From: JAUJOE01 sp038252945
Lineage (GTDB): Bacteria > Actinomycetota > Actinomycetes > Propionibacteriales > Nocardioidaceae
Reading direction: 5' to 3'
DNA: 64,000 bases
Assembly: GCA_038252945.1 (NCBI GenBank)
Contig: JBBSHN010000001.1
Location: 1 to 64,000 of the forward strand
In this document: positions 1 through 8,675 of the stretch, in pieces
How positions within the stretch are numbered: position 1 is the stretch's first letter
Layout: each line of letters begins with the position of its first letter
The notes under the pieces: generated by a model
Databases searched by the model: none
Seen by the model: only the letters and a program-made list of their open reading frames with translations
What the model was told of the DNA's origin: nothing
Translations under genes and position numbers: made by a program

Positions 1-763
1 TCAATTCGAGAACCGAGTCATTCGGCAGTAACGTCCAGCCGGCCTCGTCGTGCACGACGCCCGAGGAAGTGACAACCCGCAGACCATCCCGCTCAGCCAT
101 CAGCAGGTCGAAGTACGGCGGCCACGACACGGATTGCGGCGGGTAGACGTCGGGCCAGAGTTTAAGGTCGCGCGGCATCCAGGAGCGGTCGTGGTGGTTG
201 ATGATGAACAGCCCGTCTGGGCCGAGCAGCATGCTGTTCAAACTGGAGGCGTGCAAACCAGCGCAGCCCGCACGCTTGGCAACAGCCGCAACCGCATGTG
301 CCACGCGCTGTCCGTTAGCGGGCGCACCGTCCAACTCGTCCAGCAGCGCGAGAAAGATCCGCTCGCTGTCGGTCGTGCCGGTCGGACGGCGATTCGACGA
401 CGGCGACAGCAAAGCGTCGACGTCTGACGGCGGAAGCACCGCGCCGTTGTGCGCGAACGCGTAAGCGCCGTCGTCGAACGGATGGTTTTCGACGACGCGT
501 CGGCCGTAACCCGGCGTACCCATCCGGATGTGCACCATCGCGGTAGTCGTGGACACGTTATCGAGCAAGTCACGGAACGCCGGGTCCCCGAATGCCGGCG
601 CCGGAGAACGGCGCACCACGAGCCGACCCTCGACCTGCCACGCCGCGCCCCAGCCGTGGCAGTGCACCTCCGACAGGTGCAGCAATCGTTCCAAGGCAGC
701 GTCTCCGAGCACCTCATGGGCGGTGAGCGGTGTCGCCGAGCACCACCCGACCAGACGGCACAT
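1..763 (-). CDS. Class II glutamine amidotransferase, 3' end outside window
   Basis: The visible 254 codons encode an N-terminal-nucleophile amidotransferase. It begins MCRLVGW, so Cys2 is the expected nucleophile after Met removal. HGWGAAW, AMVHIRMGTPG, ENHPF and FAHNG are the usual class II motifs. The reading frame is still open at base 1, so the C-terminus is missing. The ATG shares one base with the TGA of the SDR gene upstream (TGATG), which implies translational coupling. EgtC and YafJ belong to this stand-alone family, and EgtC hydrolyses a gamma-glutamyl bond. With a glutamine-synthetase-like ligase in the same locus, a gamma-glutamyl amide hydrolase role is my inference; the substrate is unknown. 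Confidence 0.85.
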   Translation of the reverse strand, partial: MCRLVGWCSATPLTAHEVLGDAALERLLHLSEVHCHGWGAAWQVEGRLVVRRSPAPAFGDPAFRDLLDNVSTTTAMVHIRMGTPGYGRRVVENHPFDDGAYAFAHNGAVLPPSDVDALLSPSSNRRPTGTTDSERIFLALLDELDGAPANGQRVAHAVAAVAKRAGCAGLHASSLNSMLLGPDGLFIINHHDRSWMPRDLKLWPDVYPPQSVSWPPYFDLLMAERDGLRVVTSSGVVHDEAGWTLLPNDSVLEL

Positions 764-1551
764 CAGACGTACTTGCCCATCCCGCCGGCCACGTCGATGA
801 CCGCGCCAGTGATGTAGGACGCGCGGGAGCCAGCGAGAAAGGCAACCAGCCCTGACACCTCGTCGGTCCGGCCGAACCGCCCGAGCGGGACTTCCTGCGC
901 CGACAGCGCCGCGAAGAACTTGTCCTTCGCCGTGTCCGGGGCCTGTCGGTCGCGGATGTTCTCCCACTGCGGCGTGTCGACAAAACCGATGTTTACACTG
1001 TTCACCAAGATCTTCTCCGCGCCGAACTCCTGCGCGAGCGCCTTGTTCAGATTCAAGCAGGCGGCACGGTTGACCGTGGTCGCGAAGAACGCCGGGTCGG
1101 GGTACTTGGCGTAGACGGCGTTGATGTTGATGACCCGCGGTGCGTCGCTGCGCCGCAGGTGGGGAAGCGCCTCGCGAAAGCACCGGATCTGCGAGAACAA
1201 TTTCACGTCCAGGTCTCGATGCCAGTCCTCGTCCGTCAGCTTCTCGAAGTTGCCCGGATGTGCGCCGCCCGCGTTGTTGACGAGGATGTCAAGGCCGCCG
1301 AGACGCTCCGTCGCGGTCGCCACTAGTGACCTCACCTGCTCTGGGTCGGTGACGTCCGCGAGGACGTCCACGACGGTCGCATCCGAGAACCTCTGTCGCA
1401 ACTCCGAAGCCGTGGTCTCCAAGTCGTCCTTGCTCCGAGCGCAGATAGCGACAGACGCCTCCTCGGTCAGCAGTTCCTCCGCGATCGCGCGGCCGATGCC
1501 CTTCGAGCCACCCGTCACGAGCGCGCAGCGTCCAATCAGTCCGAGCTCCAT
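763..1551 (-). CDS. SDR family protein with altered catalytic residues
   Basis: This 262-residue short-chain dehydrogenase/reductase has a clear Rossmann NAD(P) site (TGGSKGIG at residues 13-20) and NNAG at 92-95. The expected YxxxK catalytic pair falls in the stretch ATTVNRAACL, where Tyr is replaced by Thr158 and Lys by Arg162, and the usual catalytic Ser region reads ININA. Divergent SDRs with Arg in place of Lys are known, so it may still be an enzyme, but a classical mechanism is not supported. It lies one base after the cupin gene and overlaps the amidotransferase start, so it is the third gene of the leftward operon. Its natural substrate cannot be read from the sequence. Confidence 0.85.
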   Translation of the reverse strand: MELGLIGRCALVTGGSKGIGRAIAEELLTEEASVAICARSKDDLETTASELRQRFSDATVVDVLADVTDPEQVRSLVATATERLGGLDILVNNAGGAHPGNFEKLTDEDWHRDLDVKLFSQIRCFREALPHLRRSDAPRVININAVYAKYPDPAFFATTVNRAACLNLNKALAQEFGAEKILVNSVNIGFVDTPQWENIRDRQAPDTAKDKFFAALSAQEVPLGRFGRTDEVSGLVAFLAGSRASYITGAVIDVAGGMGKYV

Positions 1552-1552
1552 C

Positions 1553-1969
1553 TCAGACCGGCGGAATCTCGCGGTTCACCTGCTTGCGCGCGTGCTCGAT
1601 GAGCGTCGCCCGCGGCGGCGAAAACATGTCGATTTCCTTACACGACCTGTCAAGCGTCCGTGCACCATGGGGCACCCACGACGGGATGACAGCGACGTCA
1701 CCCGGGCGCATCGTCCGCGTCTCGTCACCAATCGTGAACTCAAGCTCGCCGTCGGTGACGATGACGACCTGCTCCTCCTCATGGACATGCATCGGCGCCT
1801 CGGTACGCGGCTCGAAGGACACGAAGTTGACCAGCGTGCGCTCGCAGAGCACCGGCTTGAATTCCAGACCGGACAGGAACTCCACCGAGTCGATCTGGGA
1901 CATGTCAACGAAGCGTCCCGGAGCGGTCGGCTCGCCTCCCGCCTCGGTGCTGAAATGCGGCGTGCTCAC
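1553..1969 (-). CDS. Small cupin-domain protein
   Basis: This is a 138-residue single cupin. Motif 1 is visible as MHVHEEEQVVIVTDGELEF and motif 2 as PGDVAVIPSWVPHGA, giving the His/Glu/His metal ligands. I chose the GTG at 1969 because a strong GGAAGGGAGA ribosome-binding site lies just upstream and because the longer open frame would run back through the aminotransferase gene. It lies 38 bp after the aminotransferase stop and 1 bp before the SDR start, inside one operon. Such proteins can be dioxygenases, isomerases or sugar/amine-binding proteins; nothing here decides which. Confidence 0.85.
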   Translation of the reverse strand: MSTPHFSTEAGGEPTAPGRFVDMSQIDSVEFLSGLEFKPVLCERTLVNFVSFEPRTEAPMHVHEEEQVVIVTDGELEFTIGDETRTMRPGDVAVIPSWVPHGARTLDRSCKEIDMFSPPRATLIEHARKQVNREIPPV

Positions 1970-2007
1970 GGCAGCAGATCTCCCTTCCGGACGGATACGG
2001 TCGGATA

Positions 2008-3255
2008 TCAGCGGGGAGCCATGCCGGAGGCAGCGGCCAGCCTGGCGATGCCTTCGGGGATGTCGGCGTCCTCCACGCGGCTGTAGGACAGCCGCAGGTG
2101 CTGGCTGTCCTGGGCGCCCACGAAGAATCCTCCACCCGGCACAAACGCGACATGCGCCTCGCGGGCGCGCGCCGCCAAGGCGGTCGTGTCGACGCCCGGC
2201 AGCCGAACCCAGCAGAAGAAGCCGCCGTCGGGTCGCGACCACGTGGCTCGCGTACCGCCGAACGACGCTGACAGCGCCTCAGTCATCAATAGGGCTCGGC
2301 GCTCATAGAGAGCGCGAGCAGTTGTCACATGGTGCTCGTAGTAGCCGCCACGCACGAATTCCTCCAGCAGCCGCTGTCCGAGCGCACCCGCACACTGATC
2401 GGAGTTTTGTTTGGCGAAGACCATCTGCGCGACCACCTCGGAAGGCCCCGCGGCCCAGCCAAGGCGCACTCCCGGGAAGAACGTCTTCGAGAACGTGCCG
2501 ATCTGCACCACGACGTCTGGACCCAGCGACCACAGACTTGGCGCTGACCGGTCGGCGAACCCCAGCTCGCGATAGGCGACGTCCTCGACGATCAGTACGC
2601 CGTACCGCCGGCACAGCTCTACGAGCGCCTGACGCCGCTCCTCGACAAGCGTCCAGCCGGTCGGATTTTGATGGTCGGGAATCGTGTAGACGAGCTTGGG
2701 ACGCTGGCCGGAGCGCAGCAGCGTGGCTAAAGCATCGACGTCCAGGCCATGATCGTCGATCGGGACGCCGACCACGCGCGCGTCGAAGCTGACGAACCCG
2801 GTCACCGCGCCGACGTAGCTTGGCTGCTCCACGACGACGGTGTCGCCGGGGTCAAGCATGCTCTTGGCGATTAGGGTGATCGCGTCGATGCCGCCGCTGG
2901 TAACCATCAGCTCCGGCTCGTCCAGCGGCACACCCTGCGTGCTGGCGAGCCGGTCGCGTAGCAAGTCACGCACGCTGGCGATGCCCTCGCTGGCCGTGTA
3001 CTGCAGGGCAACGGCGGCGTCGTCGTGAAGGAGCTTGTCCACGAGCCGCTGCAGCGTCTCGGTCGGGAATAGCGAGTGGTCAGGAAAGCCACCCGAAAAG
3101 TTGATGACATCGGAGGCGTTGGCCAGCGCCAGAATCGCCGAGAGAGTGCCGTCCCGGCCTTTAGTGCGGCGCGCGAGCCGCGTCGACCAGGCTGTCGGGC
3201 CGGCCGGAAGAACACTGGCGGCCGCCATCGGGTCTGAAATCACCTGCTGTTCCAC
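2008..3255 (-). CDS. PLP-dependent class I/II aminotransferase
   Basis: This 415-residue fold-type I aminotransferase belongs to the group that includes 2-aminoadipate aminotransferase (LysN) and the catalytic half of MocR proteins. SGGFPD near the N-terminus, DHQNPTG, EDVAYRELGF and the Schiff-base lysine in GTFSKTFFPGVRLGW are all visible. No helix-turn-helix domain precedes it. It is the promoter-proximal gene of the leftward operon, divergent from the Lrp-type regulator. The start is a GTG at 3255; an in-frame GTG five codons later is possible. It probably transaminates an amino-acid intermediate of the locus, but the amino donor and acceptor are unknown. Confidence 0.9.
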   Translation of the reverse strand: MEQQVISDPMAAASVLPAGPTAWSTRLARRTKGRDGTLSAILALANASDVINFSGGFPDHSLFPTETLQRLVDKLLHDDAAVALQYTASEGIASVRDLLRDRLASTQGVPLDEPELMVTSGGIDAITLIAKSMLDPGDTVVVEQPSYVGAVTGFVSFDARVVGVPIDDHGLDVDALATLLRSGQRPKLVYTIPDHQNPTGWTLVEERRQALVELCRRYGVLIVEDVAYRELGFADRSAPSLWSLGPDVVVQIGTFSKTFFPGVRLGWAAGPSEVVAQMVFAKQNSDQCAGALGQRLLEEFVRGGYYEHHVTTARALYERRALLMTEALSASFGGTRATWSRPDGGFFCWVRLPGVDTTALAARAREAHVAFVPGGGFFVGAQDSQHLRLSYSRVEDADIPEGIARLAAASGMAPR

Positions 3256-3356
3256 CTTGACAGCACCTTACATTGGCCAGACGATGTCCGCTAAAAGCTT
3301 ACGCAAGCCAGTCTTTACCCCTGAATGGCTAACGACGAGTGTACGTGCGGAAGGTT
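3256..3356. promoter_or_regulatory. Divergent control region between aminotransferase and lrp-type genes
   Basis: This is the only non-coding gap between the two arms of the locus. It is more AT-rich than its surroundings. TTACAT (3268-3273) and TAAAAG (3292-3297), 18 bp apart, could form a weak rightward promoter. An imperfect palindrome GCTTACGCAAGC (3297-3308) overlaps that -10 candidate and is a plausible Lrp/AsnC operator. I could not identify a convincing leftward promoter. Confidence 0.3.
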
Positions 3357-3944
3357 ATGCCTACCAAACCCCCTCGGCCTGTGCGGACCGCTGGGGCTCC
3401 GCTGTGGACAGTCCGCGACCACGCCGTCTCCCCGTCCCCCCCGGTCACCCTCGACGCGGTTGACCTCCGGCTGCTCCTGCTTCTCAGCCGGGATGCCCGG
3501 TTGTCTCAGCGTAGCCTGGCCCGGGAGCTCGGCATGTCAGCGCCCGCGATTGCTGACCGCATCAGCCGCCTCGAGCGACAGGGTGTGATCACCGGCTACG
3601 GCGTGCGGCTCGACTGGGGAGCCCTCGGCTACGACTCCCCCGTCTACCTCACGATCACCGCGGTGCAGGGATACCAGCAGGGCGCGATCATGGAGGAGTT
3701 AGGGCGCCTGCCCGAGGTCGACGAGGTACTGCTCGTGACCGGCGACTTCGACATGCTGGTTCGGCTGCGGGTGCGAGACGTCCGCCACCTCAGGGATCTG
3801 CTGTTGAACCAAATTTGGCAGATCGAGGGCATCCAGCGCACTGAAACATCCATCACCATCGCGCAGATGAAAAGCAAGAACACCACCGAGCAATTGCTGG
3901 CCGCGATGCTTGATGCATCCGATAGCCGCAAGCCGGCTCCGTAG
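3357..3944 (+). CDS. Lrp/AsnC family transcriptional regulator
   Basis: An N-terminal winged helix-turn-helix (LSQRSLARELGMSAPAIADR) is followed by a RAM effector-binding domain (ITGYGVRLDWGALGY through IEGIQRTETSITI). About 30 poorly conserved residues precede the helix-turn-helix, so the start is uncertain: ATG at 3357 is used, with GTG at 3339 or 3345 as alternatives. The gene is divergent from the aminotransferase operon and 28 bp upstream of the glutamine-synthetase-like gene. Family members sense amino acids, so it is the likely local switch for both arms. Confidence 0.88.
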   Translation: MPTKPPRPVRTAGAPLWTVRDHAVSPSPPVTLDAVDLRLLLLLSRDARLSQRSLARELGMSAPAIADRISRLERQGVITGYGVRLDWGALGYDSPVYLTITAVQGYQQGAIMEELGRLPEVDEVLLVTGDFDMLVRLRVRDVRHLRDLLLNQIWQIEGIQRTETSITIAQMKSKNTTEQLLAAMLDASDSRKPAP

Positions 3945-3972
3945 AGGGCTCCCAGAAGGAGAGTGACAGCAC

Positions 3973-5484
3973 ATGAGCAGTCAGACTGCGGAAAACCCCG
4001 CCCAATCCGCGGGCGTCGGCCGGCTGGGATTCGTCGAGTCCTACGGGTTACACACCGACGAGCAACTGGCGGCGGTCGAAGAGCTCATCGCACGCATCCG
4101 CGAGGCTGGCCTGCGCACCGTCCGGATTGTCGTCGTGGACCAGCACGGTCAGCCGCGCTGCAAGTTCCTGTCCGCGGACGCGGCTATCGCGGCGATGACG
4201 AACGGCCTCGACTTCTCCGGCGCCATATACAGCCTCGACTCGGCCAATACAGTCTTTCCGCCAGCCTTCGCTCCCGGTGGCGGGTTCGGGATCGAGGAGT
4301 TCACCGGCTTTCCGGACGTCGTCCTCGTACCCGACCCCACCACGTTTACGATCCTGCCGTGGGCGGATAGCACCGGATGGATGCTGTCGGATGCCTATTT
4401 CAGCAATGGCAAGCCGTTGCCGCTTGACCCCCGCCGGATCCTGCGGGACCAACTGGTGCGCCTCGACGGGCACTCCTTGAGCTACCTCAGCGGCCTCGAG
4501 CTCGAGTTCTACATCACCCGCAAGGTTGACCCCCGGATCTCGCTCGCGGACACCACGCAGCCGCCCGCGACACCAGTCGTGGAGCCCTTTGAATACGGCT
4601 ACCAATACCTGTCCGAGGTGCGGCTCGACTCGGTGAACGACACGTTGACGGCGCTTCGGGACGGCCTCGACGCAGTCGGCCTGCTGCCGAGAGCGATGGA
4701 GGACGAGTGGGGGCCCGGGCAGATGGAATTCAGCCTCAGCCCACGCCCGGGGCTTGGTACGGCGGATGCGATGGTACTGCTCCGGAGCGCGATCAAGCAG
4801 ATTTGCGCGCGGCGCGGCCTGCTCGCCAGCTTCATGTGTTGGCCGATCCTTCCCAACTTCTTCGCATCCGGCTGGCACCTGCACATGTCACTGCTCGACA
4901 GCGACGGCAAGAACGTCTTTATGGCCGAGGACGAGGTGCTGTCCACGACCGGTCGGAGCTACGTTGCCGGCATTCTCGAGCACGCCAAGGCTATGGCGGC
5001 GTTCGCCACCCCCACGATCAACGGCTACCGACGCTTCCGGCCGTACTCGTTCGCCCCCGACCGCATCGGGTGGGCTGTTGAGAACCGGGGCGCGCTCGTG
5101 CGTGTGCAGGGCGGTCCGGGCGATCCGGGAACTCACCTCGAGAATCGGCTCGGAGAGCCGGCCGCGAACCCATATCTGTACCTGGCCGCCGACCTCGCCG
5201 CCGGACTCGACGGCCTCGAGCGCAACGTCATCGCGCCGCCTGCGATCAGCGCCGACCCGTACTCGGTCGACGCGGAGCCGTTGCCGACCACACTCGACGG
5301 CGCCCTCGACGCGCTGGACAAGGCCAGGCTCTACCGCGATCAGTTCGGGGACGGTTTCGTCGATTACTGGCTGATGATGAAGCGTGCGGAATCGGCGCGG
5401 CACCGCATGGCGTGCGAGGCTGCCGACGACCCGGAGTCGGCGTCCGCCGAGTGGCAGATGCGCGAGTACTTCGAGTTCTTCTGA
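3973..5484 (+). CDS. Glutamine-synthetase-like gamma-glutamyl ligase
   Basis: This 503-residue protein has the full glutamine synthetase fold. SGLELEFY carries the metal-binding ExE, DEWGPGQMEF matches the second Glu region, GWHLHMSL matches the GxHxHxS nucleotide region, NGYRRFRP is the phosphate-binding loop and ENRLGEPAANPYLYLAA is the C-terminal active-site segment. An AGGAGAG site precedes the ATG. The locus has no nitrogen-assimilation genes. It sits with an APC permease, a FluG-type amidohydrolase and a class II amidotransferase. GlnA3/GlnA4, PuuA and GMAS enzymes of this type glutamylate amines rather than ammonia. I infer that it activates an amine or amino acid as its gamma-glutamyl derivative. 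Confidence 0.92.
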   Translation: MSSQTAENPAQSAGVGRLGFVESYGLHTDEQLAAVEELIARIREAGLRTVRIVVVDQHGQPRCKFLSADAAIAAMTNGLDFSGAIYSLDSANTVFPPAFAPGGGFGIEEFTGFPDVVLVPDPTTFTILPWADSTGWMLSDAYFSNGKPLPLDPRRILRDQLVRLDGHSLSYLSGLELEFYITRKVDPRISLADTTQPPATPVVEPFEYGYQYLSEVRLDSVNDTLTALRDGLDAVGLLPRAMEDEWGPGQMEFSLSPRPGLGTADAMVLLRSAIKQICARRGLLASFMCWPILPNFFASGWHLHMSLLDSDGKNVFMAEDEVLSTTGRSYVAGILEHAKAMAAFATPTINGYRRFRPYSFAPDRIGWAVENRGALVRVQGGPGDPGTHLENRLGEPAANPYLYLAADLAAGLDGLERNVIAPPAISADPYSVDAEPLPTTLDGALDALDKARLYRDQFGDGFVDYWLMMKRAESARHRMACEAADDPESASAEWQMREYFEFF

Positions 5485-5530
5485 TGGGCGTTCTGCATAC
5501 GGGAGTTCCGCGGACGGCGAAAGTGCAGAG

Positions 5531-5881
5531 ATGACCCTGCAACACGTGGTCCTCTTCAGCTATCCCGACGAACTTTCGCCAGAGGACGCCAAGGACATGC
5601 GCGACCAGATCCAATTCTGGACGTGCGGAATCCCGGGAATCCGCGCGCTGCATTTCGGCCGTGACATCACCGGCGCGCGGACACGCGGTTACCAGTACTT
5701 GCTGTACATGGAATTCAACAACGAGGACGATCTGAGGGCGTACCAGCAGCACCCCGTTCATCAGAAGTTCCTGGCGTGGGTGCTCGACCACAACTGCACA
5801 CCGCTGGCGTTCGACTACCACCTGACCGACGACACGGTTTTCCTTCCCGCCAGCACGGCGGGACGGCAATCGGGGGAATGA
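5531..5881 (+). CDS. Stress-responsive A/B barrel (Dabb) domain protein
   Basis: This is a 116-residue protein of the dimeric alpha+beta barrel type. It starts MTLQHVVLFSYPDELS, which is the typical first strand, and contains GIPGIRALHFGRDIT and the HPVHQKFLAWV helix typical of Dabb domains. The ATG at 5531 lies 46 bp after the ligase stop. Family members include polyketide-like cyclases and many small proteins of unknown role encoded next to catabolic genes. It may act on a reactive intermediate of this pathway, but no catalytic residue can be assigned with confidence. Confidence 0.85.
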   Translation: MTLQHVVLFSYPDELSPEDAKDMRDQIQFWTCGIPGIRALHFGRDITGARTRGYQYLLYMEFNNEDDLRAYQQHPVHQKFLAWVLDHNCTPLAFDYHLTDDTVFLPASTAGRQSGE

Positions 5882-5899
5882 CGCAATCGGAGGAGTGAC

Positions 5900-7408
5900 A
5901 TGGCATTGGAAACAGCTCATCGGCTCGCGCCGGAGGAGCGCCTCGCAAGCGGCTCGCTTTCGATCCCGGACGCGATCGCCATCTCCGTTTCGATCCTGGC
6001 ACCGGGAATGGCGATGTTCCTCAACGTGCCCGGTGTCGCGGCGGTCGCCGGTGGGTCCACGCCACTGGCGTTCCTGCTCGGCGGCGTCGCCGTTTTGGCG
6101 CTCGCCTTCGTGGTCATCGGGTTCACGCGGCGCATGGCCTCCGCCGGATACGCCTACACCTATGTCAGCCGGAGCCTGGGGCCCGAAAGCGGCTTTATGG
6201 CCGGTTGGATGTACGCGTTCGGACTGGTCTGCTTCGTGCCGATGACGATGGCCGGGGTCGCCTACCTGTTGAGTGACCTGCTCGGGCTGGGCCAGACCTG
6301 GTGGTTCCCGTTGTTTCTGATCGGCATGCTGCTGCTGGTGGTCTTATCGATTGTCCGGATCAGAGTAACGACCCGCTTGCAGCTGATCGTCGGCGTCGTG
6401 ACCGTGGGAATCATCGTGATCGTCAACATCTTCACGACCGCTCAAGGCGGCCTGAACGGAAACACGTTCGCGCCGTTCACCTTCTCGCACACAGTGAGCG
6501 GTGGGTTCCACGGTGTCTTCTACGGCATCATCTTCGGAATCACGTCCTACATCGGGTTTGAGACGGCGGCCGACTTCGGCGAGGAGACCAAAAACCCCCG
6601 GCGAGCGATCCCCATCGCAATTATCGCGGCCACGGCGTTCGCGATCCTGTTCTATCTCTGGACGACCTACAGCATGGCGATCGGCGTCGGCGTGAACCGC
6701 CCCAAGCTGTACGGGTCAGGCGCCAACATCTTGTTGAAGACGATCGCCGATAACTACGTCGCCTCATGGGTCGGGACGTTGACCGAGGTCGGAGCGATGC
6801 TGTCCGCGTTCATCGTCTGCGTCGGCTGCGCCACTGCAGGGACCCGCACCGTGTACGCCATGGGCCGCGAAGGCGTGCTTCCCCGGATCTTTGGCCACAC
6901 TCACCACCGGTTCAAGACACCGGCCAACGCCACGATCCTGGTCGCGCTGGTCAGCGTCGGGATGGCTCTCATCAGCTGGTACGGACTGCCGGACTTCGTG
7001 GGAGTGGGACCGGCGCTAACGACGTACTACTTCTGGGCCACGCTAGGCACCCTCGCAGTGATCGTTGTCTACATCGGGCTGTGCTTCGGCGGCATCGCGT
7101 TCTTCCGGCGTACCCACCGTCGCTGGAATCCGGTGGCGCACGTCGTGGTCCCACTGATCGGCGCGATTGTTCTCGGAGCCGCGTTGTACGGGTCGATCTA
7201 CCCGGCGCCACCCACTCCAGTGAACTACACGCCGTACATCGCCCTTGCGTGGCTGGTGATCGGCCTGATAGCGGTCTTCACGCTGCGGGCACGAAATCCA
7301 GAGGCCGTCACGCGGATCGGGTCGATTCTCGGCGAGGAAGGTGGCGAGGACGCCGCGGCGCTCGACGAGAACCCGACCCAGGGAAGCACCTCCGCGCCAC
7401 GGAGCTGA
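5900..7408 (+). CDS. APC superfamily amino acid/amine permease
   Basis: This is a 502-residue integral membrane protein with about 12 hydrophobic helices. TM1 contains the unwound motif SVSILAPGMAMF, and GFETAADFGEETKNPRRAIP matches the conserved cytoplasmic loop of APC transporters (TM6-7). A GGAGGAG ribosome-binding site precedes the ATG, 18 bp after the Dabb gene. It should import the substrate of the locus, an amino acid or polyamine-like cation, by proton or sodium symport or exchange. Substrate specificity cannot be read from sequence alone. Confidence 0.92.
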   Translation: MALETAHRLAPEERLASGSLSIPDAIAISVSILAPGMAMFLNVPGVAAVAGGSTPLAFLLGGVAVLALAFVVIGFTRRMASAGYAYTYVSRSLGPESGFMAGWMYAFGLVCFVPMTMAGVAYLLSDLLGLGQTWWFPLFLIGMLLLVVLSIVRIRVTTRLQLIVGVVTVGIIVIVNIFTTAQGGLNGNTFAPFTFSHTVSGGFHGVFYGIIFGITSYIGFETAADFGEETKNPRRAIPIAIIAATAFAILFYLWTTYSMAIGVGVNRPKLYGSGANILLKTIADNYVASWVGTLTEVGAMLSAFIVCVGCATAGTRTVYAMGREGVLPRIFGHTHHRFKTPANATILVALVSVGMALISWYGLPDFVGVGPALTTYYFWATLGTLAVIVVYIGLCFGGIAFFRRTHRRWNPVAHVVVPLIGAIVLGAALYGSIYPAPPTPVNYTPYIALAWLVIGLIAVFTLRARNPEAVTRIGSILGEEGGEDAAALDENPTQGSTSAPRS

Positions 7409-7410
7409 CC

Positions 7411-8529
7411 GTGCCGGACCGGGTGCGCGTGCCAATGATCGACGACCACGCGCACCCATTTCCGCTAGCAGCGGATGTCCTAGATTTGGCCGAGCTGTCA
7501 CTGCTCATCGACCCTGCGGCGCGTGAGCAGCGCGCTCAGGTCGCGCCACACAGGCTCGCCCTCGAACTCTTACGCAGCAGGCTCGCGGCGCTACTTGGGT
7601 GCGACCCGGACGAGGTCATCGACGCGCGCGCGGAGGCGGCCCGCGAGTGGCCCAGGTACCTGCGCCGGCTGTTTGACGACGCGGTGATCGAGGGCATGCT
7701 CCTCGACGGCGGGCCCGCGCCGCTGACGCCGTCGCAACTGCATGAACTTGCCGACACGGCTGGCCGGCAGACGTGGTCGCTGTTTCGGATCGAGTCGGTG
7801 ATCGACTCACTGCTGGACAAGGAGGCTGAAGGTCCCGCGGTCGAGGCGGCGCTGGAATCCGCCGTGACGCAGGCGGCCGCTGACGGCGCTGCGGGACTGA
7901 AGACCGTAATCGCCTACCGCACGGGCCTGGCGATCGATCCGACCGTATCCGCCGAGACTGCGTATCGCTCGATCGACGCGTCCGTTCCGGTCCGTAGGCG
8001 AGCGAAACCGCTGCGGGACTACCTGTTGCGTCGTACGTTCGCGCAGTGCGGCGACCTCGGGCTGCCGATCCAGATCCACACCGGATTCGGCGACTCGGAG
8101 ATCCGGCTCGCCGAGGTCGACCCCATCCTTCTCGACGACGTGCTGAAGACACCCGAGGGCTCGGCGGCGAAAGTCGTGCTAATCCACGGCTCGTTCCCGT
8201 GGCACGAGAAACTTGCGTACCTCACCCTCGTCCGTTGCAACGTCTTCGCCGAGTACTCGCTGGCCAACCTGTTCAGTCCAGTGACGACCGCCGACCGGAT
8301 CCTGCGTCTGCTCGACCTGGCGCCCGCTAACCGCCTGCTCTTCGGAACGGACGGGCACGGGTCGCCCGAGACCCACTGGTTCGCTGCCTGCGTGCTGCGG
8401 TCGGCGTGGGAGGAGGTCCGAGCACGGCTCGAAGGACGAGTGCGCCCCGAATGGATCGAAGACGCCGAAGTGCGACTGTTCCGAGCGAACGCACTGGAGG
8501 TTTACCGCCTGGACCCGGCTCCGCTGTGA
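7411..8529 (+). CDS. FluG-type amidohydrolase (amidohydrolase_2 family)
   Basis: This 372-residue TIM-barrel metallohydrolase starts at a GTG two bases after the permease stop, with GGAG upstream. Metal-ligand motifs are DDHAHPF (HxH), LKTVIAYRTGL, IQIHTGFGD, LIHGSFPW and FGTDGHGSPETHW. The AYRTGL segment is typical of the N-terminal domain of fungal FluG and plant NodGS, where this domain is fused to a glutamine-synthetase domain. Here the same two domains are separate genes in one operon. It may hydrolyse an amide or decarboxylate an intermediate downstream of gamma-glutamylation. Confidence 0.88.
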   Translation: MPDRVRVPMIDDHAHPFPLAADVLDLAELSLLIDPAAREQRAQVAPHRLALELLRSRLAALLGCDPDEVIDARAEAAREWPRYLRRLFDDAVIEGMLLDGGPAPLTPSQLHELADTAGRQTWSLFRIESVIDSLLDKEAEGPAVEAALESAVTQAAADGAAGLKTVIAYRTGLAIDPTVSAETAYRSIDASVPVRRRAKPLRDYLLRRTFAQCGDLGLPIQIHTGFGDSEIRLAEVDPILLDDVLKTPEGSAAKVVLIHGSFPWHEKLAYLTLVRCNVFAEYSLANLFSPVTTADRILRLLDLAPANRLLFGTDGHGSPETHWFAACVLRSAWEEVRARLEGRVRPEWIEDAEVRLFRANALEVYRLDPAPL

Positions 8530-8645
8530 GCTTGTGCGTCTGCTGATGGTTGCGCTCGAGTATCGAACCGGACGTGCACGTGGTCGCCGTGAGTCGCGTC
8601 GCTGAAGTACTGAGGAGGCGGGCCGTTTGGTCCCGGCGCTGAGGT
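8530..8645 (-). pseudogene. Possible remnant of a cell-wall hydrolase C-terminus
   Basis: On the minus strand this stretch translates as PPPQYFSDATHGDHVHVRFD followed by TR. The THGDHVHV signature is seen at the C-terminus of some actinobacterial secreted peptidases and hydrolases with a metal-binding HxH. There is no start codon, no rest of a domain and no room for a gene between the neighbours. I read it as a decayed tail, but it could be a chance match. Confidence 0.25.
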
Positions 8646-8675
8646 TTGAGCAGTCTTGGACCCGATTGTCGACCC

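Noticed and set aside
1..3. TGA on the minus strand as stop of the amidotransferase
   Set aside because: It is out of frame with the MCRLVG reading frame, which is still open at base 1.
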